A DNA stretch of 64,000 bases from Aralia elata. Its lineage: Eukaryota > Streptophyta > Magnoliopsida > Apiales > Araliaceae. The notes under the pieces are model-generated. The model had not been told where the DNA came from. It saw only the letters and a program-made list of their open reading frames with translations, and searched no databases. Positions 47,123-57,914 of this stretch are shown here, piece by piece. The position numbers and the translations under genes were made by a program. Numbering within the stretch: position 1 is the stretch's first letter; every line of letters begins with the position of its first letter. The stretch spans positions 41,701,990-41,765,989 of the forward strand of contig CM068386.1 of NCBI GenBank assembly GCA_034770075.1. The letters run 5' to 3'.

Positions 47123-49205
47123 TGATGAGTGTGTTTTATATACACAAATTATGTGCTTTTGAGCTTGATAATTTGTAAATCCTAAGTCATTTCGGTTGGT
47201 TTTATGTGTTTTTATCTTATTGTTATGTAATGTAGTTTTGTATTGGTTTTATATGTTTTTGTATGCTTTTATGTGTTTTTCATGTTGTTTTGTAGGAATT
47301 GAAATAAAAGCTCCTTGGAATCAATACCCATAACTTGTTTTTCGGTACTGTAGCTGCTTGTTTCCCAATTTCACCCATGATCCAATCCGAATCTCTCAAA
47401 ACTCAAAGAACTAAAGTTGTAGATATTTGTCTTAGCTTTCCAGAACATCTTAAAGCATCCAATTTGAAGTTTGTATGAGAGAGTTATGGCCATTTTACCA
47501 TCGGATTTGGCATGAATTTTACATAGCAGTTGCTTCGGAGTCGATTTTAGACTTCCTCCGGCCATTATCTCGTCAAGCTCCAGTTATGAAAGTTGTAGAT
47601 CTATTTCTTAGCTTTCCATAGCCTATTTACACGCCGAAATCCAAGTTCGGATGAAGACGTTATGGCCATTTTACCAACAGAGATCAAAGCTGAGTCGGGT
47701 GACAACAGCTTTGGCGCGGGCGCGCGGAATTGGATGCGGGCGCGCGGCGCCTGGCACCAGGCAGCCAGCGTGCGCGCGCGTGGCATGGGCGTGCTGTGGG
47801 CGTGCGACATGGCCAGGGGGCTGGGCGCGGGCGCGACGGGCAGCGTGTGGGCGCGCCCGGGCGTGCTGAGTGCGATCTTTTGAGCTCCTAGTGCGATTCC
47901 AGCTCACTTTTTGACCCAAAATCTGATGTTTGGCTAGGGTTTTTCATGGATGCACTATATAATATCTCATTGGGGCTTCATATTTCATATCTAGGGATTG
48001 GGAGGCCACACTAAAACATCAATTTGAGAGCAAAAGTGCTGCAATACAAGGAAAAACTCAGCACAAGCCAAAGAACCAAGAAGGAAAGGATTGTCAAGGC
48101 ATATCTAGACCTTGGAAGGCTACACATACTTCATCAAGAAGAGCTTGAAGGCTGCAATTCAAGGAAATTCCAACAACAAGCTAAGGAGCAAAAAGAGAAA
48201 CAAATGCCAAATGAAGAGGAAAAGCTAGAGATTGTCATCAACCAAGCAAGCAACACATGATTATCTTCTAAATGGGTTTTATCATCTCTTGCTTTCCTTT
48301 GAATTTGTATTGCTATTTCATGATGTACACCATGTGTTTGATGTTTTGCTTAGCTACCATGAACTAGAGCTTATTGTAAGATTTCAATGGAACCCAACAC
48401 ATAGTTTGAATTGACTTCTCTCTCTTTGTTATTAATTACTCATTTGTGAATTGTATGTCATAATTTATGCTTCATATATTAATTGCCTAGCTAGTAATTA
48501 CCGTGGGAACCTATATGAACTTGACGAACGGATTATAGTGTTTAGACCTTGTTATGATATCATGCGAGAGTTAAAGATTGTTGTGGGTAATTAATTGAGA
48601 TTTAGTGACGTGTGTCTTGTTGATTATCCTCAATAATAGGTAACTTGATAGTATTTAGGATAGACCTATACCTAGATACCGTGTGCAACCAATGGAGAAT
48701 CTATTCTTAATGACTTCCTATGTGAAAGTTGGTAATTGAAAGGACGTTTAATGAGATTTAGTGACACGTGTCTTGTTATTGTTCTTGAAATTGGTCTCTT
48801 GATAGTGTGTACGATAGACATATACCTACATGCCGCATTAGGAAGATTCGAATTTGACCATCGACAGAGGTTTATAAGTAGCTTTGATTTCTCGGTTGAC
48901 ATTTCTATGTTGTTAATTAGTTCAAATGAGAGAGTTAGGATATTCAAATGAAGTGTTGGGATAAATTGTAATCTTAGACTTATTAATATTAGATTTTGTT
49001 ATCTTAATGCTTTTCATATCTCTTAATTATTACAAACAACAAAAACTCAAATCATCATTTGTCTAAATAAAATCGAGACGATATATAGTTGGTACTTGGG
49101 ATACACTAGAACAATTTCCTGTGGGTTCGACAACTCTCTTATCACTTTATTACTTGTTGACCGCGTATACTTGCGCGTATTTTTCGGTTGTTAAATCGAC
49201 CAACA
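47123..49205 (+). mobile_element. Element C second LTR, 2083 bp
   Basis: Same ends and same length as 42557-44639. It is followed not by flanking DNA but by another primer binding site (49212-49229) and a second internal region. It is therefore shared by two tandem copies of the element. Confidence 0.93.
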
Positions 49206-49736
49206 AGTTTTTGGCGCCGTTGCCGGGGAATTGTTCTTCTAGTGTTTTTCCATTATTAATGACAATCGATTTGGTCTTAATTTAGACTTGTAAATAATTT
49301 TCTTATTATTATTTTGTTTTGATTTTGTTTTCAGTAATGGATGAGCATAACTATCAATGGGATTATGAGGAGACGATGCAACCAAGTTCGTCAAAACTTC
49401 TTGAGCAGTTGCAAGAACATGTTGCAACGCTTTCAAGGGCTGTTGACACTCTTAAGGGCCAGTCCACTCAAAATGCCTACAGTCAGAATCAAGCTAACTA
49501 CTACCCAAACTACTATCAGTCGGGTTGGCATGATTGTCCAAGCTTTTCATGGGACAACAATCAAGATCAATGCTATGATCCAAGTCTCTCATACCATTCA
49601 GAATTTTTATTCCAACCTCCACCATACTATGAGGATACATCTAATTTGGAGGAGATTCTTCCCATGTACATTGAGCAACTAAATTCATTACGGAACCTCG
49701 AAAATCATACGACACAAATCGTGGATGCTATCGTTA
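49206..49736 (+). mobile_element. Element C second internal region, part 1
   Basis: Repeats 44640-45171 with few differences, including the primer binding site TGGCGCCGTTGCCGGGGA and the ORF from MDEHNYQWDYEETMQ (ATG at 49337). It is interrupted by a solo copia LTR after GATGCTATCGTTA. Confidence 0.93.
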
Positions 49737-51536
49737 TGTTAGGTTTGTACATAGCGCGAATATGCAATCAAATTACATAAATAGTGCGAAAGCGCGATAA
49801 AATCTGATTTTAAAATTTTATACAAACCATCACCATGATCTTTCTTTATGCACAATTATTAATTAAACGAAAGAAATGGAGAATAAGAATTATACCCTTG
49901 TAGAATTCTAGCTTCCTCAGGTACAAGTTCACCTCCAATTCCTTCGCGTTCTCCTTGAATTCCACCGATTAAATTCCTTCCTTTGATCAACGTTAGCCAC
50001 CCAAGTGTTTGGCCTCTAGAGGTGATCCACCAAGGAATAATACTTGTTCAAGAAGATGGGTGTTGGCAAAACCCTAGTTTCTATCTCTATAGAAATTATA
50101 AGTACTCTCTACAATTCTTATGCAAGAGTGTGTAACGCTAATCTATGATAAGACTTCTCTTATTTATAGATGTAGGAAAACCCTTCCCTAAACTATTTAG
50201 GATTAGGGTTTCTATTCTAATTAAACTCCTTTAATTAAATTAAACTCCTAATCCAATTAGGAATTCATGTGAGAGTACTTCTATTAATTAATTCTCAATC
50301 CCTATTAGGAATTAAATAATAGTAATAGTAATAATAATAATAAGACTCCTCTTATTAATTTATATTTAATATTTCTAAAATATTAAATAATAAATACTAA
50401 GCTATTTAATTTATTCTATCTCCATAGACTAAATTAAATACACTTAACTTATTATTACAATTATGCCATTTGCTTCTTAAATAAATATTTTCCTTTTGCG
50501 GTGTGACCCTTTAGGTTCTCCATATTAAACCGGTTGTGAATAAATCAATTAGAACAATTCTAATCTTATTTAAATAAATAAATTAAACTATTTAATTCAT
50601 TTAAATAAATAATATTTATTCTACAATAAGGGTAAGCCCCCTTAGCGATCAACGACTTTCCAGATAATATAGATTTCAACATTAATCATAAAAAAACCTT
50701 TCAGTGCATAGTTACCGTACAATTCAATCCTTCTACCATACAATGTCCCAATTAAATATAAGACATGGATTTACTGTCAAGTCTTATTTTATTTAATTAT
50801 ATGTATTTCGATTCTAAAATGCACAACTCTAATTAATGCAAATTAGAAACTCTTTTCTAATTTCATTCTGCTTTGGCCAAAGACTTCTGAGTCGTCATTT
50901 ATCGAATCACATAGGACATTCTCTCCTTTTACTAGAAGTGGTAGATTCTTTATTGATCATTCACCTATCTCCATGTATAACTTATTATACCCAATCACAC
51001 CCTTTGATATACCCTAAAGGTCTTAAGGGACATGTCAAAGTATAACTCATCATACACAAGATACTATGATGATCTCAAGTCCAAGGATCACTTGTACTAC
51101 TATCACTAGAGGAATTCCTATTGACATGCGAGTAAAACTCCATTAGGTATTCCTTAGCGAGCCACGTTCAGTGAACTTATTCTCTAATAAGCACCTACAT
51201 ACTTGCTTTAGTGTCTCCACACAAATGATTATGAGATCAATCATTCTCTTCATAAGAGCAAGCAACGTATGTACTAATCTATCCGGATTCACTAATCCCC
51301 TTTTTAGTAATCCAACGATTAGGAACAATTTTAGTTTGTGAGCTATCTAGAATTTAGATCTCATTAGCATGATCACCATCATGATTCTAAAAACATTGCT
51401 CAAAACTATGGGTTTATCACATTTAATATAACAGCACCATGTAGATAAAGTAAAATGCCTTTAACAAACGAATAAGATTACAAAGTATATGCTACATCAT
51501 ATCAAATATGATTGGCTTGTGTGCATACTACTTTCA
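49737..51536 (-). mobile_element. Solo copia LTR (copia A family), 1800 bp
   Basis: TGTTAGGTTTGTACATAGCG...ACTACTTTCA with a perfect 5-bp target duplication CGTTA (49732-49736 and 51537-51541). The uninterrupted target is visible in the sister copy at 45164-45176 (GCTATCGTTATTC), so both ends are exact. It is very similar to the copia A LTR. Confidence 0.97.
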
Positions 51537-51711
51537 CGTTATTCACCCGCAAAGCACCTTACCTTGCATTACACAGATTAACCCCATAGAGGAAGGTGAA
51601 GAGCAATATATGGTGAATTCGCATAGATATGACGGAGAGGAAAGAACGAGGGAGGAGCTCATGGAATTGTACATATCTCATATCTCTCAAAACGAGGATA
51701 GGATGGCAAAG
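51537..51711 (+). mobile_element. Element C second internal region, part 2, truncated
   Basis: Continues from the solo LTR with TTCACCCGCAAAGCACC and matches 45172-45346. It breaks off after GATAGGATGGCAAA, where gypsy RT sequence begins. It keeps the C near 51586 that copy one has lost, so its frame is open into the RT. Confidence 0.9.
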
Positions 51712-53057
51712 AACATTTCTTGGACCAAAGAAAAGCATGTAGAACATTTGAAGGCGACATTGGAAGCATTAAGAAGAGAGAAGTTGTACGCTAAATTTTC
51801 AAAATGTGAATTCTGGATAGAGCGAGTGCAATTTCTTGGACATGTGATTGACAAAGTTGAGATTTCGGTGGAACCGTTAAAGGTTGAAGCAGTGCTTAAC
51901 TGGGATCAGCCGAAAACACCATCAGAAGTAAGTAGTTTTCTAGGATTGGCAAGTTATTATAGAAGATTCATTCAGTATTTTTCCAAAATCGTGACTCCGT
52001 TAATGAATTTGACTAGGAAGACGGTGAAGTTCGTTTGGACGGAGAAGTGTGAGGAAAGTTTCCAAGAATTAAAGAAGAGGTTGAGTACGGCGCCTGTGTT
52101 GTCTCTACCGGATAGCACAGGAAATTTTGTGGTGTACAGTGATGCGTCGCATAAAGGACTAGGCTGTGTATTTATGCAGAACGATAAGGTCATTGCGTAT
52201 GCGTCACGACAATTAAAGGACTATAAGAAGGGGTATCCTACCCATGATTTGGAATTGGTCGCGGTAATGTTTGCTCTGAAGATATGGAGGCACTATCTTT
52301 ACGGGGAGAAGTGTGAAATATATACGGACCACAAGAGTCTGAAATATATTTTTACATAGAAAGATCTGAACATGCGACAGAGGAGATGGTTGGAATTGAT
52401 AAAAGATTACGACTGCGAGATTTTATACCATCCGGGTAAAGCGAACGTTGTGGCCGACGCCTTAAGCAGAAAGGGTCGGGAGAAACTGTCTATGTTAACC
52501 ACTCAGGAGGAGCTAATTACAGCAATGGCGAAACTAGAATTGGAGGTGAAATATCCGAAAGAATCTGACGAAAAATTGTTTCAATTGGGAACCGGCCCAA
52601 CTTTGGTGGATAAGGTTAAAGAAGTACAAATTCAGGACGAAGAATGTGAGAAAATTAGGAAAAGAATATCTGGAGGTGATGAAGTGAAAGTTAAAGTTGA
52701 TAACGAACGAGTATTGAGATTCGAGGGAAGAATTTGGGTTCCGCCAGTACAAGGGGTTAAGGAGGACATTTTGAGCGAGACTCCTAATTCAAGATATTCG
52801 ATTCATCCGGGTAGTACGAATATGTACCAAGATCTCCGACAGCATTTTTGGTGGCCAAATATGAAAAGAGACGTTGTCGATTGTGTAGCCAAGTGTTTGA
52901 CATGTCAGAAAGTTAAAGCAGAACATCAGAGGCCAAGTGGGTTATTATAACTGTTAGAAATCCCAAAATGGAAATGGGAGCACATCACCATGGATTTCGT
53001 AGTAGGTCTTCCGACGACTCAGAAAGGTTTCGACGCAGTTTGGGTTATCGTGGATCC
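51712..53057 (+). pseudogene. Gypsy RT (C-terminal), RNase H and integrase fragment
   Basis: Begins inside RT just after the catalytic box (KEKHVEHLKATLEALRREKL), then FLGHVIDK and FLGLASYYRRFI. RNase H has YSDASHKGLGCVF, IAYASRQLKDYEK-like sequence and YTDHKSLKYIFT. The linker has LYHPGKANVVADALSRK. The integrase zinc finger ends in CLTCQKVKAEHQRPSGLL. The core starts with KWKWEHITMDFVVGLPT and is lost at VWVIVD. Stops at 52357 (TAG) and 52948 (TAA) both replace expected Gln codons. It is the same lineage as gypsy E, F and G, and could be the missing half of E or F. Confidence 0.92.
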
Positions 53058-53149
53058 TTATTAGTCGCTGCCTCAGCTACTGGCTCTGGTGCAGCTACCA
53101 ACTTCTCACTCACCACGTGGATATCTCTAATCTCCTCTTCGCCTGACAT
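53057..53149 (-). pseudogene. Gypsy I leader ORF, N-terminal fragment
   Basis: The minus strand reads MSGEEEIRDIHVVSEKLVAA, nearly identical to the start of the leader ORF of G (58685). It is preceded by the same acceptor (TTGATTTTAG/G) with ACTAA 25 nt upstream. After about 29 codons it meets the plus-strand integrase fragment head to head, so the rest is lost. Confidence 0.85.
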
Positions 53150-53339
53150 CCTAAAATCAAAATCACATAACTAAATTAGTTTTTTAAAAATAAGCATTTT
53201 TTTTGTAGTAAAAAAAAATTATACACAACACCTAAAACTCTATGTGAGTTCACCCCCTTCCTATCTCCACTAATTTCATAAGGTTATATCCTAAGGTTCT
53301 CCCACCTACGGTTTATAACCTACAACTTTGATACCAACC
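53150..53339 (-). other. Gypsy I leader and primer binding site
   Basis: Untranslated leader matching 58686-58870 of G. At 53326-53336 the minus strand has TGGTATCAAAG, the initiator-Met primer site with one change. Confidence 0.8.
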
Positions 53340-53458
53340 TGTGACGCCCCCAAATCTGTGTATCATCAATCACAAGATGTCGTGCTCGCGGTACAACGTA
53401 AACCAACATCTAACTAAATAAATAACTTAAATTAATAATAAGTACAATAAGATTGCAA
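53340..53458 (-). mobile_element. Gypsy I LTR fragment, about 119 bp
   Basis: TGTGACGCCCCCAAATCTGT and the following bases match the ends of the G LTRs at 55243 and 58871 until about 53458. There the sequence changes to the Athila-like LTR. The right limit is approximate. Confidence 0.75.
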
Positions 53459-53871
53459 TGGAACCCGATGATTGGTTTTTATTAATCTATTGACTATTTA
53501 ACTACTATCAGATGTTTGCAAGATTGTTTATTATATTTTGGTTTTCACTCAATAGTTGTCTGGCCAACAATTAATCTATTGATCTAGATGAGATGGATAT
53601 GTTGATTCTAGATTGGATGTGGAATATGATACATGTGTTGGATTAATTCATGTTAAGAATTATTATTTCTCTTATTAGTTTAGTTATTTGTAATTACGAA
53701 ACAATTATCTCTTGTTTAAATAGAATTTGGTTAATTAAAGGTTAGCTATTGGATTAATTAATTGATTTATTAGATTATTCCTCGTGGGTTCGACACTCTA
53801 CTTTCACTTTATTACTTGATTGACCGTGTATACTTGCACGTAAAAATTGCTAGTATAGATTTAGCCCATCA
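53459..53871 (+). mobile_element. Element H 5' LTR fragment (Athila-like)
   Basis: The last part (TCCTCGTGGGTTCGACA, TTTATTACTTGATTGACCG) resembles the end of the element C LTR, and it ends CCCATCA before a primer binding site. The left part is cut by the gypsy I fragment, so only about 410 bp remain. Confidence 0.75.
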
Positions 53872-53877
53872 AGTTTT

Positions 53878-53895
53878 TGGTGTCGTTGCCGGAGA
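53878..53895 (+). promoter_or_regulatory. Primer binding site of element H (decayed tRNA-Asp site)
   Basis: TGGTGTCGTTGCCGGAGA differs from the Athila site in element C by three transitions, all C-to-T or G-to-A. Confidence 0.85.
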
Positions 53896-53984
53896 ATATT
53901 TAATATTTATTTCCATATTAGTTATAATCAATTCGGTCTTAATTTAAACGTTTCTATTTTCTTTGTTTATTTCACCTTTGCAGG

Positions 53985-55242
53985 TTGTCTCATCGGTGTA
54001 TGCACACTAGGTCTAAAGGTAAAGGGGAACTTTTGCCGTACGCAGACGATATCGAAAGGAAGTTCCATAAACTGAAATTATCTGATGAAGAAACACAGAC
54101 GGGAGACAAACTGACAGAGGAAACCGAAACGCAAGAAACCATGGCTACAGAAGAACAAAAATCACTACGGGATTATGCCATGCCGTTGGTGAAAGACATA
54201 CAATCCAGTATTCGGAGGCCTGCTATCAATGTAAATAGTTTTGAGATCAAACCGGGAACCATTCAGATGTTACAGAATTCAGTGCAGTTTGGGAGTGGTC
54301 CAAATGATGATCCAAATGAACATCTCGTAAGCTTCCTGGAAATCTGTGACACATTCAAGTTCAATAATGTTACGAAGGAGGCAGTGAGATTGGGACTTTT
54401 CCCTTTTACACTACGCGATAAGGCAAAAAGTTGGTTGCACTCTTTGCCGCCGGGCTCAATTACTACATGGAATGATTTAGCTCAAACGTTTCTTGCTAAG
54501 TTCTTTCCACCAGCGAAAACGGCGAAATTGAGGAACGACATGACCCCATTCAATCAACTTGATTCAGAAACGTTATATGAGGCATGGGAAAGGTTTAAAG
54601 ATTTGCTTCGTAAGAGTCCGTATCATGGGATCCCAAAATAGTTGTAGGTACAAACATTCTACAATGGATTACATGGGCCCACAAGAACTAGTATTGATGC
54701 AGTGGCTGGAGGCACTATCATGGGAAAGAATTTCAAGGATGCTTACCAGTTATTGGAAACTATGGCTGCTAATAACTACCAATGGCCTAAAGCAAGGGGA
54801 AATGCACTGAAAGTGGTTGGAAAAATAGAAATAGATGCAGTAACAACCTTATCCGCACAGGTAGCTGCATTAACTAGAAAGATCGAAACATGGGGACCAC
54901 AAGCAACTTCACAAGTGGCGATAATTTGTGAATTGTGTGTAGGAAATCATGCTACAGATTAGTGTGCTATCAGTACAGAGTCAGTACAGTTCTTGGGGAG
55001 TTATAACAGACCGCAACAACTGTATCAAAATACTTCTAATCCATAGTGGAGGAATCATTCGGGTCTCTCTTAGAGTAATAATATTCAGGCTCAAACTCAA
55101 GCTCCAAGGCCACAAAATCCACCAGGTTTCCAAAATTAATTTCCATAACAGGCTGAGAGGAAACTAAGTTTGGAGGATGCATTAACAAAATTCATTACAG
55201 CTACGAAAAAAAGAATGAATGATCAAGATCGATTATTGAATC
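53985..55242 (+). pseudogene. Element H gag (Athila-like), part 1
   Basis: From about 53998 the frame reads MHTRSKGKGELLPYADDIER and then the Retrotrans_gag domain (FGSGPNDDPNEHLVSFLEIC, LRDKAKSWLHSLPPGSITTW, FFPPAKTAKLRND, YEAWERFKDLLRKSP) to a stop at 54641. Gag continues in a shifted frame (AGGTIMGKNFKDAYQLLETM, VAALTRKIETWG) and has the CELCVGNHATD.C knuckle typical of Athila, with a TAG replacing the residue before the last Cys. It ends at KRMNDQDRLLN, where element G is inserted. It would form the particle. Several frame changes and stops make it dead. Confidence 0.9.
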
Positions 55243-56062
55243 TGTGACGCCCCCAAATCCGTGTAACATCAAACACGGGATATGGTGCTCACGATACATC
55301 AAACACCATCATCTAACTACACAAGCTTCATAAATAATAATAATGATTACAATAGTATTGGAATAAAATCCCAGGTTTACATAACCTTAAATAAACTTAA
55401 ACTTAAACTTAGCATTTATCGCTACAATACATCAATGCGAAAATCTAAAACTATAACAAAAATAAACTTTCAATTCTTCATCTTAGCTTTTTCCTTATCC
55501 TTGCCCGAGCCCTCTGCCTTCTCACCCTTAACTGAAATGTTTAAGTAAGAATGAGCACAAATTGCTTAGCAAATATATAACATAATATGATAATGAATAT
55601 CAAGGGTAAAATCATTTGTTTTGACATTTCTCCATAATCAAAAGAATAATCAATAAATAGTGTCGAATTTCAAAGACAAGAGTTCTATAATTTTAAACGG
55701 CATACTAAGGGGTATATGAACCCTGAACATTGTTTTAATTCATCAAAAACCATCAGAAGTTTTGACAATCAAATAGACTGTAAAATATTCTCCGCAAGTA
55801 CTCCAGGTGATCAGCCTTTCGTACCCTACATTGTGCACAAGTATAAAGTTTAATCGCATAAGCGTAAATGGGAATATATACCCGACATCAGTTTTACCCC
55901 GTTATTCGGGTTGTTCATCTTAGTATTCATGCGGGACCGCACCAAAATAATTTGGATTGGTAGACTTTAAGTAGCTACAACGAATTTGAATAATTCAAAT
56001 GATAATCGTTTCGCATCGTTAGTATCTAGCCAGAACAAAAGGCCAGAAGGCATTCTTAAAAA
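55243..56062 (-). mobile_element. Gypsy G left LTR fragment, 820 bp
   Basis: TGTGACGCCCCCAAATCC... matches 58871-59692 closely and then stops at CATTCTTAAAAA, joining protease sequence. A deletion removed most of pol and the first part of the 3' LTR in element sense. The Lys-rich segment at 55470-55532 reads VKGEKAEGSGKDKEKAKMKN after a TTTCAG acceptor. Confidence 0.9.
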
Positions 56063-57711
56063 CACTTACAACAGGTATCTGCCCCCATCTCTGCTCCCAC
56101 TTTCTGGGTATCAACAATATGGGCCAGATAACCTACACATCCTTTTTTCAACAATTTCCTAGCTTGCATCATTGTCAAACAACCCGAGTGTCTAGGCGAT
56201 TTGCTACCATAGAACATTACCTTAGACTGATTTGAAGTCTGAAGGTTTATACACTTCTTCTGACAATCTATCATTTCCCCATGGTTAAATAACCAATCCA
56301 TACCTAGAATTACATCAAATTCTCCTAGTTGAATTGGAATTAAATCCACAGGTAACTTATACCCCCTTATATCTACAACACAATTCCTATGAATATGGCT
56401 AACGGGAATTATTTCCTTATTCGCAACTTCTATGTTCATAGGATGTTCTAATTCTTCTTGAGGTAAGTTTAATCGTTGGGAGAATTCATGTGATATGAAG
56501 GAACAAGTAGCACCCGAATCAAATAATATATATGCAGATATATCATTGACCAGAATGATACCTGAAACCACGTCCTTAGACGCGACCGCGTCTTGAACTG
56601 TTATGTTGAAAGTCCTTGCTATTGGTCGATTCTGAGTTGGTGGTCCCGAAATTACGAGATTTCCACCGCTCGATCCCCTTCCTCCATTTCCTTCCCCTGA
56701 ATTTTTCTTTGGGCAATTCCTGGCCTGATGATCCAATGCTCCGCAGTTGAAGCATCCATTCCTCTTAGGGGCGGGGTAATTGGGTGAGATATGCCCCTTC
56801 TGCCCGCAATTGAAGCATACATTCTTTCCCTTTAGACATGCACCAAAGTGACTCTTTCCACACTCCTTGCAAGCCTCCACTCTTTTCTTTGACTCTCTAG
56901 ACTTACTTCCAAAACTTGTTGGGTTATTGTTGTTGTTATTGTTATTGTTGTTCCACTTCCTCTTGTTACCACTGCTACTACCTTCCCCTCTATTTCCTCC
57001 CTCATTCTTCTTCTTATTTTCCGTGTTGAATTTCATCAGGGCTTCACTTCTGCCCTCATCAATTATAGCTTTTTCTAGGAGAGTAGCGAAGCTGTTCGTC
57101 TGCAACACTGAAAGTCTGTTATATAACCATGGCTTGAGACCCTGCTCGAACCTCCTCGTCTTTCTCTCTTCAGTGTCGACCTGATGAGGTGAAAACCTCT
57201 CCAGTTCGTTAAACTTTGCGGCGTATTGGGGTACCGGCATGTCATCTTACTTCAGCTCCAAAAATCGCATCTCCATGCGACTTTGCATACTTACAGGAAA
57301 ATAATTTTCAAAAAAGACCTCTTTAAACCTCTCCCCGGATATCACACCTTCTCTGGCCCTGTTCTGGTTCACCTCCCACCAGAAGTCAGCTTCACATTTC
57401 AGCATGTACGTGGCAAAGATCGTTTTCTGATCATCTCCTACTCGGGCGATTGCAAACGCCTTTTCGATTTCTTTGATCCATGACTGGGCTTCCATGGGTT
57501 TTGTGGTCCCTTTAAATTCAGGGGGTCCCACACTTTTGAAGTCCTTAAAGGTTTCCACTTGGGCCGTCGGAGGGTTATTGTTATTATTCGGGGTCCGATT
57601 CTGTAGTGCCCCAACTAGTAGGTCTACAAATTGTTACATTGGGTTCGGTTGATCCCCAGCATTGGTGGCTGACTCTTCAGGTGTTTGTTAACGTCGTCCT
57701 CCCCTTGGCAT
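56063..57711 (-). pseudogene. Gypsy G gag and protease
   Basis: Gag starts at 57711 (MPRGGRR) after TTTAACAG/AAAA, an acceptor-like site. It holds KDFKSVGPPEFKGTTKPME, MLKCEADFWWEVN, MPVPQYAAKFNELERF and LKPWLYNRLSVLQ, a poly-Asn hinge, and two knuckles: CFNCGQKGHISPNY (last Cys lost) and CFNCGALDHQARNC (intact). The protease has AYILFDSGATCSFISHEF with intact DSG, and EFDVILGMDWLFNH. Stops at 57688-57690, 57634-57636 and 57247-57249 all look like CAA to TAA. The frame from 57240 to 56056 is open for 394 codons. RT and integrase are deleted. Confidence 0.92.
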
Positions 57712-57914
57712 TTTTCTGTTAAATAAAATTTTCATGTTATCGTCTCATAACTTAATCTTACAACATTTATAGCTTATATATAAACTTAATCATCACATCA
57801 CACATATAAATAAACATATCTTATTAATATGAAAAACCATAAAACCAAGGTACTTAACATCTTATGGCAAAATGCCATTTACATCTCTTAACTTAAAAAC
57901 TGAAATTTAAATAT

